A DNA stretch of 64,000 nucleotides from the NCBI GenBank assembly GCA_032622095.1, contig CP136065.1:61609094-61673093 (forward strand). Direction: 5' to 3'. The notes beneath the pieces were generated by a model. The model saw only the letters and a program-made list of their open reading frames with translations. It did no database searches and was not told the origin of the DNA. Of the stretch, positions 34,683 through 46,066 are shown in pieces; position 1 is the first letter of the stretch, and each line of letters opens with the position of its first letter. Origin of the DNA: Siphonodentalium dalli. Taxonomy: Eukaryota > Mollusca > Scaphopoda > Gadilida > Siphonodentaliidae. Both the position numbers and the translations under genes were made by a program.

Positions 34683-35519
34683 CGTAATGCCATAAATAAT
34701 CGACTCCTTAACCACAGCAGAGAGCTTTCCGGTGAATGGCAACAAGCCATATTTCCCACTAAGGGTCATCCACACCCGTTTTCTGTCGTCCGTAGCGGTT
34801 CAAAGTGAGCGATTTTTATATTCACACCGAACGTGACTAGATCGCTTTGTCGCGCACGATGGTCTGGGTAGATAATCGATTGAATGTTTCATTTACAGGC
34901 AGGTCAGAATTTGGTAAGTTACATTTAAGAGTTTTTCAAACCTATAAGTTAATTGTCAAATATAGTATGTCAAGTGGAATGGTGCACAGGCTTCCTAAAT
35001 TCTCATAGCAATTGCATTTAATTGAATTTAATTCTATAATTCGAGTTTGTGAGTTTTTTTATCGAGTGGGGGGTTATTTTTCTCCTCCACACCTTTGTTA
35101 TCGCGATGACGAATTAATGTGTCACCTTCAGATAGGATGATTACGCCTGTATACATATTCTATTTGACAGCGACCCAATTATCCTGCTGGTATTCCACAA
35201 AGCGATAAATCGACGAAGCATAAAATCACTGCTGTGACTGCCTCGTGGTCAGCGATTCAGTCGATTGCAGTGTGAATATAAAAATCGTGCGCTTAGAACT
35301 GCTACGGACAACAGAAAACGGCCGTTATAATCGCGCGCTCGTGTCCGGTGTGGATACTGTTGTGGTTATAAGGAGTCAATTATTTAGGGCATTACTTAGG
35401 GCTTTACTCTGTGAGAGCTTTCCGATGAATGGCACCAAGCCATATTTCCGACTAAATCCTGAAAAATTACCCATAATTCAGCTGTGATTAAGGAGTCGAT
35501 TATTTAGGGCATTACTGTA
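34683..35519. mobile_element. Palindromic TA MITE copies split by another element
   Basis: A left arm (GTAATGCCATAAATAATCG to AAGCCATATTTCCCACTAA, ending at 34762) is followed by an inserted TIR element. Then TGTGGTTATAAGGAGTC..GGGCATTACT appears at 35359-35392. A further half palindrome begins GTGAGAGCTTTCCGATG and ends GGGCATTACTGTA at 35519. About 25 bp of the expected arm (ATCCTGAAAAATTACCC) is missing at the insertion point. Confidence 0.7.
34763..35355. mobile_element. ~590-bp TIR element nested in the palindromic MITE
   Basis: CATCCACACC near 34768 and GGTGTGGATAC near 35348 are inverted. The longer subterminal match is CGTTTTCTGTCGTCCGTAGC (34777) against the complement ending at 35320, followed by GCGATTTTTATATTCACAC and its complement. 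No target duplication is clear and no coding region is seen. Confidence 0.7.
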
Positions 35520-35649
35520 TTTTGCCACTGCTCTTGTTTTTTTGTTTATTTTTGACATCTCAATTTCATTGCTCCATTCAGTCTCTTATTTTTGTGTGTG
35601 TTTTTTAGAACTTTTTCAGTGTTTTTGTTGTCACTCATATTTCTATTTG

Positions 35650-36170
35650 TTATTATACCCCCACTCTTGAAGATAATAGGGGTATACTGGATTGACCTTG
35701 TCTCTCCATCCGTCAAGACATTTATCCCTCCATTTCAGCATCCATCTGTCCATCCGTCCAGGCAGATATATCAAAACCATGCAGTTGTCAGACCTGAATG
35801 AAATTTGGTATGGATGTTCACTGCTATGAGGGCATTTAAAGGAGTGTTTTTTCCAGATTTTCTGTTAAAGAATTATTCATCTTTGTTTATCTGGAAATGT
35901 TGGTTTTTTTTGGACATCTGACCAGATATCTCCACCACAGGTTAACAAATCTCAATGAAATTTGGTATGGAAGTTCACTACTATGAGGGCAATCAATTGA
36001 TGGCTCAATCGTTATTTCCGTTTTTATGATCTAGAGTTATTCATCTTTGTGTGGACAACTTTTTTGTCCCTATCTCCACCGTTTGAAGGATATCAATGAA
36101 ATTTGGTATGGAGTGTTCAATTGTTTTGTTAATGTTTTCCATTGTAGAGTTTTTCATCTGTGATTATTTG
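35650..36170. repeat. Family D element, variant
   Basis: TTATACCCCCACTCTTGAAG and AGGGGTATACTGGATTGACC, then CCATCCGTC tracts and three lines of AATGAAATTTGGTATGGA (near 35797, 35953 and 36090), about 150 bp apart. The 3' end is not recognised. Confidence 0.6.
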
Positions 36171-36623
36171 AAAACGTTTTTTGTTTTTTTCCCAGTCCGA
36201 ACACTGGTCCGAACAGATATTTAGTTGTCATAGCATCCCTTCAGTGTCTTGTGTATCTACATGCATTTGTTTTATAATTAGGGTTGTGTTGGCATATCAT
36301 ATCGATTTATTAAGTACAAACAGGAATTCTTTGTTGGTTTCTCTGACATATCACAGGCATCTCTGTTCATATTTAGCATGAGACCACCTTATTGATAAAA
36401 TCATGCTTGGTATCAAAACAAACGTCTAAAACCCACGAGAAGAGCTTCCTGTCTGAGCTATGTCCATTATATATTTATGTATGCTGTTTACATAGGTATC
36501 AAGATTAAAAGGAAATATATTTGAGTTTAGGTCACTAGTACGATAGCAACCTGATATTTAAAGGGACAAAAGGTCTTCAAATGCGAAATAACATTAAATT
36601 TTATAAAAGTCTGTAAACAACTA
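36171..36623. other. No recognised feature
   Basis: AT-rich unassigned DNA; a 66-codon frame (36181-36381) shows no motif. Confidence 0.35.
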
Positions 36624-36757
36624 CAGTAATGCTTTAAATAATCGACTCCTTAACCACAGCAGAATTATGGGTAACTTTTCAGGATTTAGTCAGAAATATG
36701 GCTTGTTGCCTTTCACCGGAAAGCTCTCGTCGAGAGCTTTCCAATGAATGGCAACAA
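36624..36757. mobile_element. Palindromic TA MITE, right arm truncated
   Basis: The left arm CAGTAATGCTTTAAATAATC runs to GAAAGCTCTCGTCGAGAGC. The right arm stops at AATGGCAACAAA, about 30 bp past the centre. Confidence 0.8.
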
Positions 36758-36830
36758 AAGTTCCTAATGAAACTAAAAACTTGTTAATTTGATGATAAAG
36801 TTACTTTCCAGAGAAGATGTCAAGGCCTTA

Positions 36831-36912
36831 GCAGAATTAGGTCCCCAGAAGGTGAATTTAGTGATGCTAGCCCACAGTACCGTCTGGAGACCTCATTCTG
36901 TGAATGTCTGGC
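36831..36912. mobile_element. Family B palindrome, short
   Basis: AGAATTAGGTCCCCAGAAGG, GAATTTAGTGATGCTAGCCC, then CTGGAGACCTCATTCTG; the right arm is shortened. Confidence 0.65.
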
Positions 36913-36952
36913 ACCATATTTTTAGGCCTGTGCTCAATGCATTTTGCAGGTA

Positions 36953-37165
36953 CAGTAATGCCCTAAATAATCGACTCCTTAACCACAGCAGAATTATGGG
37001 TAATTTTTCAGGATTTAGTCAGAAATATGGCTTGTTGCCATTCATTGGAAAGCTCTCACAGAGCTTTCTGATGAATGGCAACAAGCCATATTTCCGACTA
37101 AATCCTGAAAAATTCCCCATAATTCTGCTGTGGTTTTAAGGAGTCGATTATTTAGGGCATTACTG
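36953..37165. mobile_element. Palindromic TA MITE, full copy, 213 bp
   Basis: CAGTAATGCCC and GGGCATTACTG are flanked by TA (36951-36952 and 37166-37167). The arms are almost perfectly complementary, both with AATTTTTCA/TGAAAAATT. The centre is GGAAAGCTCTCACAGAGC. Confidence 0.9.
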
Positions 37166-37319
37166 TATAGACATATATTTTGTAAGTATCCCCAATCTGA
37201 ATGAGCCCAAATACCTTTTATCAATGTGTATATAGTGCTTGAACTGGTAGAACGCTCAATCGCTAAAGATCATAAACACTTACATTATTTCCAAAGTAGT
37301 ATGAATCATGCTGCAATTA

Positions 37320-37565
37320 GGGGTTATTGGGGTTTATTGTGCATTCTCTTATAGAAACATTGTCAGATCTCATTATACCGTTGTTGTTGGGGATATTCTG
37401 GAATCAGCTTGCCCGTCTGTCTAACTGTCCATCCGAGCTATTATTCCTAGTCAATTTTTTTGAAACTTTGCACAGAAGTACCATGGGAACCTGTGCACCT
37501 GTGATTATGAGGTCTGTCCGACTTTTTTGTGTAGTTATCACCCTTTTTCGACTTAGTTTTTTCAA
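37320..37565. repeat. Family D fragment
   Basis: TTGCACAGAAGTACCATGGG, CTGTGCACCTGTGATTATGA and CACCCTTTTTCGACTTAG match the ~170-bp unit of copies 1 and 2. Confidence 0.6.
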
Positions 37566-37755
37566 CCCTGTTTTTGGCATGATTTCAATGATCATGTTAA
37601 AATAAAAATTACAAATATTTTCTTTAAGATTCAAGTTTTAGAGAAGAAAAACTTTTCCATACAATGTTAGTGGGGTTGATTTATATGTTTAACTGAGTAG
37701 GATACATTTCAATAAAATGTTAATTCTCAATTGAGTGTCTTCATCCATATCCCTC

Positions 37756-38020
37756 TTAATCCTTTCATGTCTGGAGCTTTCTGATATTTTGCGAAAACCC
37801 TGTGCCAATGCATTCTCTTATATATATATGCGAGTCTCCCATAAGGAGCTTCACATATATAAGAGAATGCATTGGTCTAACAATATTTAACTTAACCTTG
37901 TAAGTCAGTGTATTCTCTTATATATGTGAAGCTCCCTATGTGAGACTCGCATATTCGAGAATGCACTGGCACAGGATCTTTAATAATGCACCAGCATACC
38001 TCCCATCATGAGAGGGTTTA
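37756..38020. mobile_element. Family b element, two hairpins
   Basis: TTAATCCTTTCATGTCTGGAG at the left and CATCATGAGAGGGTTTA at the right, with inverted ends and a decayed right TTAA. Two hairpins (37806-37876 and 37908-37974) with arms GCATTCTCTTATATATATGC and TCTTATATATGTGAAGC. TTTAATAATGCACCAGC follows. Confidence 0.85.
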
Positions 38021-38489
38021 TATGATTTCCCTGTGCAACTGTACTACCTTCCTTTGGGAAAGTCACACCCAGTCACTCAATTTTCTTCAATAATAACCTA
38101 ATGAGCCCAGAAATCAGTTTCCATGGATTCATTAATTTGTGATCCATTGGTACGACCAAGCAGCGCTGATTATATTCTGATGTATTTATCGTCAGCGTGG
38201 ACCAGAAATACCTTTCTAATTTGCTCCCATTTGCCAAATATGGAACAATTTGTTTGAGTTAAACAGATAAATGATATAACCATCATACTTATTACATAAG
38301 GGTCATTCATTGATTTTGTTTAACAAAACAAGTTATTTAGAGCATGGATTCACTGGGGAGAGTGCATAAATCTGAAGGTTCGATAGTCTCAAGTCCATTA
38401 GTCCGAGGGTTTTGGTTTGTCATAGCCCAGGTTGGGGGGAAAGGTCACTATTGTTCCACTGGAGTTGAACTGGCCCCTTCTATTATTCT

Positions 38490-38658
38490 TTAACCCTTTC
38501 AGTGCCAAGTCCGATGTTTGTATCAACACATATTTCCTTGATCATTTTTCAAATTTATTGATTATAATAATGTGATACATTGATGGAAAGAGCTCTTGAA
38601 AAATGATCAAGGAAATATGGGTTGATACAAAAATCGGACTTGGCACTGAAAGGGTTAA
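38490..38658. mobile_element. Family c element, 169 bp, simple foldback
   Basis: It begins TTAACCCTTTCAGTGCCAAG and ends CTTGGCACTGAAAGGGTTAA. The arms stay complementary through TCCGA, TGTATCAAC and CCTTGATCATTTTTCAA. The core differs from the other c copies, which carry the b-type hairpin. TTAA is intact at both sides. Confidence 0.9.
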
Positions 38659-38842
38659 AATTAGCATATATAGCAACTACTCAGAATAATTAGGCGATTC
38701 CAACTTGTCATCGAGACAGTCCATTAAAATATAGTTAAAGGTTCACATGTCTCCTAAAACTGTCAGTCGATGGGGGTCCAGAACAATAAATATAGCATGA
38801 TTCACAAATATAAATAAAACAGCCGGCATGTTGACGGAAGTA

Positions 38843-38965
38843 CTGTAATGCCCTAAATAATCGACTCCTTAACCACAGCAGAATGAATGGCAACAAGCCA
38901 TAAATCCTGAAAAATTACCCATAATTCTGCTGTGGTTAAGGAGTCGATTATTTAGGGCATTACTC
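38843..38965. mobile_element. Palindromic TA MITE, internally deleted
   Basis: CTGTAATGCCCTAAATAATCG to AACCACAGCAGAATG joins directly to GAATGGCAACAAGCCAT, then the full right arm to GGGCATTACTC. The left half of the hairpin is deleted. Confidence 0.8.
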
Positions 38966-39034
38966 TAAAATGCGGTTCATGGCTTCACACACATGCGTCA
39001 CATGGTGCCAGTTCAATAAACCAAAGAGATCACC

Positions 39035-39490
39035 CTTGCATGCCCTGTTTGGCTAAATCGAGCTTCACTTTACCTTTCTCTTCTTGTTTGGTTATTTTGA
39101 GACTATAGATACATCCCAGAAGATGAGGCCTAAGCTGAATGAGGTCCAAGCAGAATGAGGTCCCCATAGGTTGAATTTGGTGATGTTAGCCCACTGTGCG
39201 GGGTAGCAGCACTAAATTCACCCTCTGGGGACCTTATTATGCAACTGTTGAATTTAGATAACACTTGCACGCCCTGTTTGGCTAAATCGAGCTTCAATTT
39301 ACCTTTCTCTTGTTGTTTGGTTATTTTGAGTCTATAAATACATCCCAGAAGATGAGGCCTAAGCAGAATGAGTTCCAAGCAGAATGAGGTCCCCATAGGT
39401 TGAATTTGGTGATGCTAGCCCACTGTGCGGGGTAGCATCACTAAATTCACTGTTTGGGGACCTTATTCTGCAACTGTCAGACACACTATT
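39035..39490. repeat. 229-bp tandem duplication containing family B palindromes
   Basis: CTTGCATGCCCTGTTTGGC (39035) and CTTGCACGCCCTGTTTGGC (39264) start two copies of one unit. Each unit has TAAATCGAGCTTCA, TTGTTTGGTTATTTTGAG, CATCCCAGAAGATGAGGCC and a B palindrome (39160-39240 and 39388-39475). The second ends CTGTCAGACACACTATTTCC, the usual B terminus. Confidence 0.8.
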
Positions 39491-39497
39491 TCCAGTG

Positions 39498-39600
39498 CAG
39501 GGTCTGCACTGGCCCAAAAAATACTTTTGCCAAATGAAAATAATCTTTTGCCAAATTCTCTCAGAAGTTGCCAAATGATATCAGGCCAAAATTTATGGGG
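39498..39600. mobile_element. Left end of a hAT-like element related to 49214-49737
   Basis: CAGGGTCTGCACTGGCCCA and TTTTGCCAAATG align with CAGTGTTCACGCTGGCCCAG and TTTAGCCATTT of the complete element at 49214. TTTTGCCAAAT repeats follow. No matching right end or target duplication was found. A similar internal line (TTTTACCAAATGAAAATAAT) recurs at 42720. Confidence 0.5.
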
Positions 39601-40399
39601 TTAACATGGTTCTTACAGTTGACCTGACGTTAAAATTCCAATGTTTTAGACATTCCCAATCGGACCATGAATCAATCCCTCCCGAATTGAACCATATTCT
39701 GAATATTTATTGTTCCTCCAGTGGATTATCATAAAACAATAAACAAATCATGCATCAATATACTTCTATCATCTACATCAACTTATGGACACCGATAAAG
39801 AAGGGATTAGTTTATGAGGGTCCTAAATAACGTAAACATAATGAAAATCTTATTGTGCGAGTAATAACAACGACGAAAACTGCAAATTGTGATATCTCGA
39901 TCGGTTCTCTCCTGATCGAGTCGGTTCTTTCCCAATTTAATCTGTTCTGTTCAGGGAAATACGATGACTATTATTTGGAAGGATACGTGAAAATAACCAA
40001 GTGAAGACAACGAAATATCAATGATGTTGAATTTACACCACTTATGATCAATTTCGGTGAGTTACACTGCCTTCTATATAATTATGTGTCAACAGTAGTA
40101 ACAAAATGGTTCACTTTATTGTGACGCAAAGCATGCAATTTGACATGAATGGTCAATGTGAACTGTGAAGACTGATTTTTTCCCCAACAAACCAATCGTA
40201 ATGGTCGATTGATTCAAAATGGCTGCCACCTTTTTTCAATATGTCCGCCACATTTTTTTCAAAACGGCCGCCATTGATTTTTCAAAAAAGTTGCATTTTT
40301 CAGCTTGTATTAAACTTATACGAACCACATGACTTCCATTCCTTATTCGAAAATGGCCTATATTCCTATGGGATTAAAATGGTTGGAACCTAAAAATTG
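39601..40399. other. Unassigned stretch with clustered GGCCGCCAT-like words
   Basis: ATGGCTGCCACC, GTCCGCCAC and ACGGCCGCCATTG occur at 40220-40285. They look like YY1-type words but may belong to the transposon whose right end follows. Nothing else is recognised. Confidence 0.35.
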
Positions 40400-40559
40400 T
40401 AATCGGATGTAATCAAAAAGTAATCAGTTACATTTTACTAAAGTAATTGTAATCGTAATCAATTACATTTGAAAAAATGTAATCAAATATCGTAATCATG
40501 TAAATCAAAAGTAATTGTAATCATAATCGATTACATTGGCATGTAATCGCCCCAGCCCT
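40400..40559. mobile_element. Right end of a hAT-like element with GTAATC repeats
   Basis: Many GTAATC/GATTAC words lead to GGCATGTAATCGCCCCAGCCCTG. Read on the other strand this begins CAGGGCTGGGGCGATTACAT, a hAT-type terminus. The left end and target duplication are not identified. Confidence 0.5.
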
Positions 40560-42715
40560 GGCTAGAATTGAACACATATCCCACATGGAACTTTCAACCA
40601 CAGACCTTCATTTATCAATTAATAAAGTCACTTGGTGGTTTGTGCTCCAAAATACGCATAATAACAGTTGCTTTTTAAGTGTTCCCGATATAGAAATAGC
40701 TCGATAAACACTTGATATACCTTTCTATGAGCAGTATAATAATGTCACAGAAAGACACATTGGAGTCCTGAAAAATACAACTTTGAACCCGATGTTTGGG
40801 TTCCAAAAAAAAACAAAACATTTGCACGACATGGAACAGAAAAGAGCGTTCGTGTTAGTCTAACCTTCATATGGTAGAAATAAAGAGCCTTTGTTTCCCT
40901 TCTGTACGAAAAATTGTAAACAATTGGAAAAGGGCTCTGACCACAGTATGTATTTCTCAGAGCATATGAGGCCGGTTTTTATACTTATCAACATTTCTTG
41001 TATTTGCAACTAATCTTATAAATACATCCTTAGAAATTACTCAGAAAAAAATTGGAAGCTCGAATGAGCCATGTCCATTCAAATTAACAGAATATCATGA
41101 CAGTAGATGTCTAATTTCATTGGGTCAATTATGCGGGCGTGTACGATTACATATGATCCTATACCCAACATGACTTTCAATATGTTGTATCTGCCACTCG
41201 AAGTGAAGGTAATGCCACTTAATCTTCTGTTATAATAGATACATGTAGCTATACTCTTATTTCTTAATACACGTGTTGGATTATGTGGTAACATCCGCTG
41301 CAACCATTATCGGGTTTAAAACGTTTGTTACACACAACTAAATGATCCCAAAGTGCAGAAATCGTTCGAATAAATATCATGTAAAGAACCGTCACAGCCG
41401 TGATTACCTTGAAATAGAACCGTAACACTCATAAGTTGTGATTAGGAGGCTATTAATGCTCCAAATTATCGACACACATCGGGATATTTCCTCAGCTATT
41501 TTACAGAAGAATAACACAGGTACAATTTATACTCAATGTTCGTCTTCAGAATGCGTTTCACAGTCTGTATGCCACCGAAAACAAAGAAATTATGTTTACA
41601 AAACTTGATTTTCAGTGATTACATGTTGATAATTACACGTTAACACGCTATATCAGAGTTAATTGTGATCTAAAGTTCAGGTTTCGGTAAAACGGCACTT
41701 ATTCAGCTTCTGTTCGTTCAAGAAAGTTTAACGTATTTAAGATATATATAATTATGCATGATTTTGTCCCGAAAATGACAATTTTTAATCATGAGGAACC
41801 ATAACAAATCAGTCAAGAACCATCACAATACCGGCGATAGAATGACTTCCGATGTAACAGTTCCTACACAGTGAAAACACTGTGACTATCTAATAGCATT
41901 TAGTAAATCAGTTGATAATTTAAGTCAAGTGCTGAATATATATGGTAATAATACAAGTAGATAAAGTCAAGGAATCATAATTTTCTTATATTTTTGACAA
42001 TTTGAAGGGTTAATGTAAGTATGTTGTCATTTGGCACTGCATGTAAACATTGATATTGTATCGGTACTTTAAACTTTACAAAAAAAATGTCAGCTTAAAT
42101 TCGCGGGTAAAATAAGTGTCCTAACAATTTTTTGTAACGCCACTAACAATGGTAAAGGAAATTGTTCAAATTAGCAATTTATTATGACGTCCGACTTAAT
42201 GAGAACATGTTATACCATGAAATATTCCTGATCATTCTTCCATGGCTAACATCTGGACTTCGTCTACATTATCATTGATGAAAACCAGTCATAACGGAGT
42301 TTTAGTTGAGAACGTAATCACATTATAACCATGTGGCTTTTAACGATGTCCAATTCGATATCTTTCCGAATACGGCAATAATAAATGTCAATGTGCGTAG
42401 CCCTGAAAAGCATTCTTTTCCTGACAAATTGTTCGCTAGTGATCAGCATTATATATATATAGTGGGCAAATAAAATTATCTTCATTTATTACTCCCTGTT
42501 GGTTTTATTTAGTGGCAGATATTCACATGTAGGATTAATCTGTGGATCAGGTACGTGAATATGTTCGAGGGCAAATTTGGGTGAGAGGAAATGAATCTTT
42601 TTAAAAGAGATCCTCTACCCCTATAGAGGAAACCCTGCAATTTATAAAAAATTAAATAACTTATTTTAAAATAAATTTCTGCCTACTTTAATGTGGGAAT
42701 GAGAAATTGCTTACT
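40560..42715. other. Largest stretch without recognised repeats
   Basis: About 2.1 kb with none of the window's families, no tandem repeat and no frame above 75 codons. A short TA microsatellite lies near 42450. It may be unique host DNA, intronic or regulatory, but I see no motif that shows this. Confidence 0.4.
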
Positions 42716-42780
42716 AAAACTTTTACCAAATGAAAATAATTTTTGCCAGATGTGAACTATTTTTGCATTTGTCAAGTGGC

Positions 42781-43002
42781 AGCTTGAACCCTTCTAGCGT
42801 GTCGCCTAATGTTGCCATCATGAACCCTGCTAGTGTGTCACCTAATATTGCCATCATGAACCCTGCTAGCGTGTCACCTAACATTGCCACCATGAACCCT
42901 GCTAGCGTGTCACCTAATATTGCCACATGAACCCTGCTATTTTCACCTAACATTGCCACCATAAACCCTGCTATCGTGTCATGTTGCCTAATATTGCCAC
43001 CA
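42781..43002. repeat. 36-bp minisatellite, about six units
   Basis: ATGAACCCTGCTAGCGTGTC then ACCTAATATTGCCACC makes a 36-bp unit. The first four units keep the length; the last two have small deletions and insertions. On the plus strand this reads as a 12-residue repeat MNPASVSPNIAT, and the minus strand is also open. There is no gene context, and the damaged units shift frame. Confidence 0.85.
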
Positions 43003-43359
43003 TGAAGCTTCGTAATCTCTTGATGGATAATAGTTAACATTGACCAGAAATACTCTTCCAATATGTTCCAATTTACCGAGTATCCAATAATTTGTTGGCG
43101 TTACAAAGAGTAATGCCAATGACCATCCTTATTACATAAGAGCTGTTTATTGATCTCCAGCACAAAGAGGCTTATCACCTCCATTGAGAGATATTTTTTA
43201 TCAGTTAATTTGCACATTTAGTTGTGATGTTATGATAAACTCTACAGTGTTGTTGCAGCCATATCCTCCGGATATTACTCTTTACATTCAGGTCAGTGAT
43301 CTAGTGAGTAGGGACAGTTTTTCGCTTTTAAAATCTGAGGCTCCCTGTATTTATAACTC

Positions 43360-43503
43360 ACTTAATCCTTTTTGTACTAATTACTCATTGACAAGTTGTT
43401 CTCCCCTAGGAAATGTTCAGATAATAAGTTTAACAAATGACCAACTTATTATCTGAACATTTCGCCATTATTAAAAGGATTGGAATCCTTCTGCTCTTGT
43501 ATA
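43360..43503. mobile_element. Family a element, truncated by a palindromic MITE
   Basis: TTAATCCTTTTTGTACTAATT, AAATGTTCAGATAATAAGTTT and ACTTATTATCTGAACATTTC are present. The element stops at CTTCTGCTCTTGTATA, next to the half palindrome. Confidence 0.7.
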
Positions 43504-43646
43504 CAGTATGGCTTGTTGCCATTCATCGGAAAGCTCTCACTGAGAGCTTTCCGATGAATGACAACAAGCCATATTTCCGACTAAATCCTGAAAAATTACC
43601 CATAATTCTGCTGTGGTTAAGGAGTCGATTATTTAGGGTATTACTG
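43504..43646. mobile_element. Palindromic TA MITE, left arm mostly deleted
   Basis: CAGTATGGCTTGTTGCC starts near the centre, then a full right arm follows to GGGTATTACTG, flanked by TA on both sides. The terminal CAG is kept although about 60 bp of the arm is lost, so the deletion looks internal. Confidence 0.8.
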
Positions 43647-43904
43647 TAATTTGTCATCTTCTTTTATTTCGATATTGCTACATGCATCTTCGGTTATCTC
43701 TTGATGGATTGTAGTTAGGGTGGACAAGAAATAAATTTCCAATATGTTCCAATTTAGGCCCTACCTACACTGATAAAACGTCCCTACTCAAAATATATTA
43801 TTGAGTTCTCCGAGAATTTTTTTCTAATCTTCAATCAGAATGATAAACACATAAATGGAATAAATGTATTGAAAACCTATTTTTTTTAAACATAGCTTAC
43901 TTAT

Positions 43905-44405
43905 ATACTGTAAAAGTACATTTATTTGTGGTGTTCCAATTTTTGTGGTTTTCGTTGTTGATAACCACGAAATTAAAAACTGCACGAAAAATGTTATTTT
44001 CGAAAAAGTTGCCATTTTGAGAATGTCATGTGGGAGGTAAATGTAACTCTTTTGACCCAAATGTATATTCAAAGCCTAGGGAGCTATGTTGTGAGAAAAG
44101 AGTGACTTTCACCTAGGTTATGTAGGTTTATGTAATACAGTACCGTTGTTGACATTCTCAATAGTTGTCAACAAAAGCTTGGACACGCGACATGCTAATT
44201 AATTGTACGCCTACAGTGCGAACGCACAATTTCGGACGGATCGCGGGGGTGTCTACACTTCTATTCGTTCGACTTGATTTTAATTATTGGGGGTTTGGAG
44301 GTGACGGTTAATACCGGCGGACCCAAAATTTATGAACCCACGAAAAAGTCATAAATGGCTGAACCACGAAAATTTATACCAACGTATTTAAAGCCATTCA
44401 CAGTA
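43905..44405. mobile_element. ~500-bp element with ACCACGAAA inverted blocks
   Basis: TACTGTAAAAGTACATTT at the left and TTCACAGTA at the right are short inverted ends. Inside, TTTGTGGT and AACCACGAAAATTTAT, GTGGTTTTCGT and CCCACGAAAAAGTC oppose each other. I recall similar TACTGTAAA...CACGAAAATTTA elements from other animal genomes. Unassigned. Confidence 0.5.
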
Positions 44406-44547
44406 CATGACTTTGTTATGCTGTTAGATGAATAGCTCACATTTTAATCTCAACTGTTATTAAACCTATCAAATCCAGGGATTACTTGCAATTGGAAAAA
44501 TTTATTACCTACATGTACCTTCCAACTCATTGTTGAAAGTTTGGGTT

Positions 44548-46066
44548 CAGATCACTACTCATCAATAATGCTTTAGTATGGAAAGGGTTAACTTATGATC
44601 TGAACATTTCTTATGGTATAACTGCTCCATCAATGATGCTTTAGTATAGAAAGGGTTAAACTGATTATCTGAACATTTCCTATGGGTTAACTACTCATCA
44701 ATGAGGCTTTAGTATAGAGAGTGTTAAACTTATTATCTGAACATTTCCTATGGGATAACTACTCATCAGTGATGCTTTAGTATAGAGAGTGTTAAAGGTA
44801 CTCAACCCGTAAAGAGGGTCCCCATCTCAACAGATTCCAACAACAACAATCCGATCAGAGGGTCCTATATTACTATTTCTTTGGCTTTGGGGGTAAAAAA
44901 TATTTGATTCGAGTCGAGGAACCCATCAAACAAAGCTCAGAGTTATTAGATATTGATTTTTCAAATTTGTTATGTTCTCGAGATCAGTACTAATAACTGC
45001 CGTAATCTGCTCTGGATGTGTACTCCAAATCTATTCAAACAGACAAGGATGAATAACTCTAAAATCAAGTGGTAATTTTAACGCAATTTTGATTGAGTTC
45101 TGGGCCAGATAGTATTCCCGATAATGAAAAATAATAGATTTCTAAAATCGATATCTAACAAATCTGAGCTTTGATGGGTGACTTCCTCGACTCGAATCAA
45201 ATATTTTTGACCCCCGAAGCCATTGAAATAGTAATTGAGAGGAGTTTTATCGGGTTGAGTACCTTTAAAATTATTATCTGAACATTTCCTAAGGGATAGC
45301 TACTCATCAATGATGCTTTAGTATCGAAAGGGTTAAACCTAGTATCTGAATATTTCCTGTGGAATAACTACTCATCAATGATGCTTTAGTATAGCATGGG
45401 TTAAACTTATTATCTCATCAATGATGCTTTGGTATCGAAAGAGTTAAACATGTTATCTGAACATTTCCTATGGAATAACTACTCATCGATGATGCTTTAG
45501 TATAGAAAGGGTTAAACTTATTATCTGAACATTTCCTAAGGGATAACTACTCATCAATGATGCTTTGGTATCGAAAGAGTTTAACATATTATCTGAACAT
45601 TTCCTATGGAATAACTACTCATCGATGATGCTTTAGTATAGATAGGGTTAAACTTATTATCTGAACATTTCCTAAGGGATAACTACTCATCAATGAGGCT
45701 TTAGTATAGAAAGAGTTAAACTTATTATCTGAACATTTCCTATGGAATAACTACTCATCGATGATGCTTTAGTATAGAAAGGGTTAAACTTATTATCTGA
45801 ACATTTCCTAAGGGATAACTACTCATCAATGATGCTTTGGTATCGAAAGAGTTAAACATATTATCTGAACATTTCCTATGGAATAACTACTCATCGATGA
45901 TGCTTTAGTATAGATAGGGTTAAACTTATTATCTGAACATTTCCTAAGGGATAACTACTCATCAATGATGCTTTAGTATAGCATGGGTTAAACTTATTAT
46001 CTGAACGTTTCCTTAGGGTTAACTACTCATCAATGATGCTTTAGTAAAGAAACTTGAAAGGGTTAA
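44548..46066. repeat. 68-bp satellite with 136-bp higher-order structure
   Basis: About 15 units of GTTAAACTTATTATCTGAAC, ATTTCCTATGGGATAACTAC, TCATCAATGATGC and TTTAGTATAGAAAGG. Starts such as 45647, 45715, 45783 and 45851 are exactly 68 bp apart. From 45467 to 45960 two unit types alternate: CCTATGGAAT..CATCGATG..GTATAGA and CCTAAGGGAT..CATCAATG..GTATCGAAAGAG. This gives a 136-bp repeat. The unit is the end of family a. The array is interrupted by a family C element. Confidence 0.9.
44796..45264. mobile_element. Family C element, 469 bp, inside the satellite
   Basis: TTAA at 44792-44795 and 45265-45268 flank AGGTACTCAACCCG and CGGGTTGAGTACCT. The element is inverted relative to 7752-8220 and equally long. 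The TTAA used is the one in the satellite junction GTTAAACTT, so the target is visible. Confidence 0.95.

Noticed and set aside
36789-37224. Frames containing NRLLNHSRIMGNFSGFS and similar
   Set aside because: The same peptide appears on both strands at every palindromic MITE copy (for example 62203-62462 and 63446-63646); it is arm sequence, not a protein family.
40218-40290. Cluster of YY1-like GGCCGCCAT words as a regulatory region
   Set aside because: It lies next to a hAT-type right end and may be transposon sequence; word matches alone are not enough.
44548-46066. CRISPR-like regular array
   Set aside because: Units are directly adjacent with no unique spacers, and the unit is the end of a MITE.
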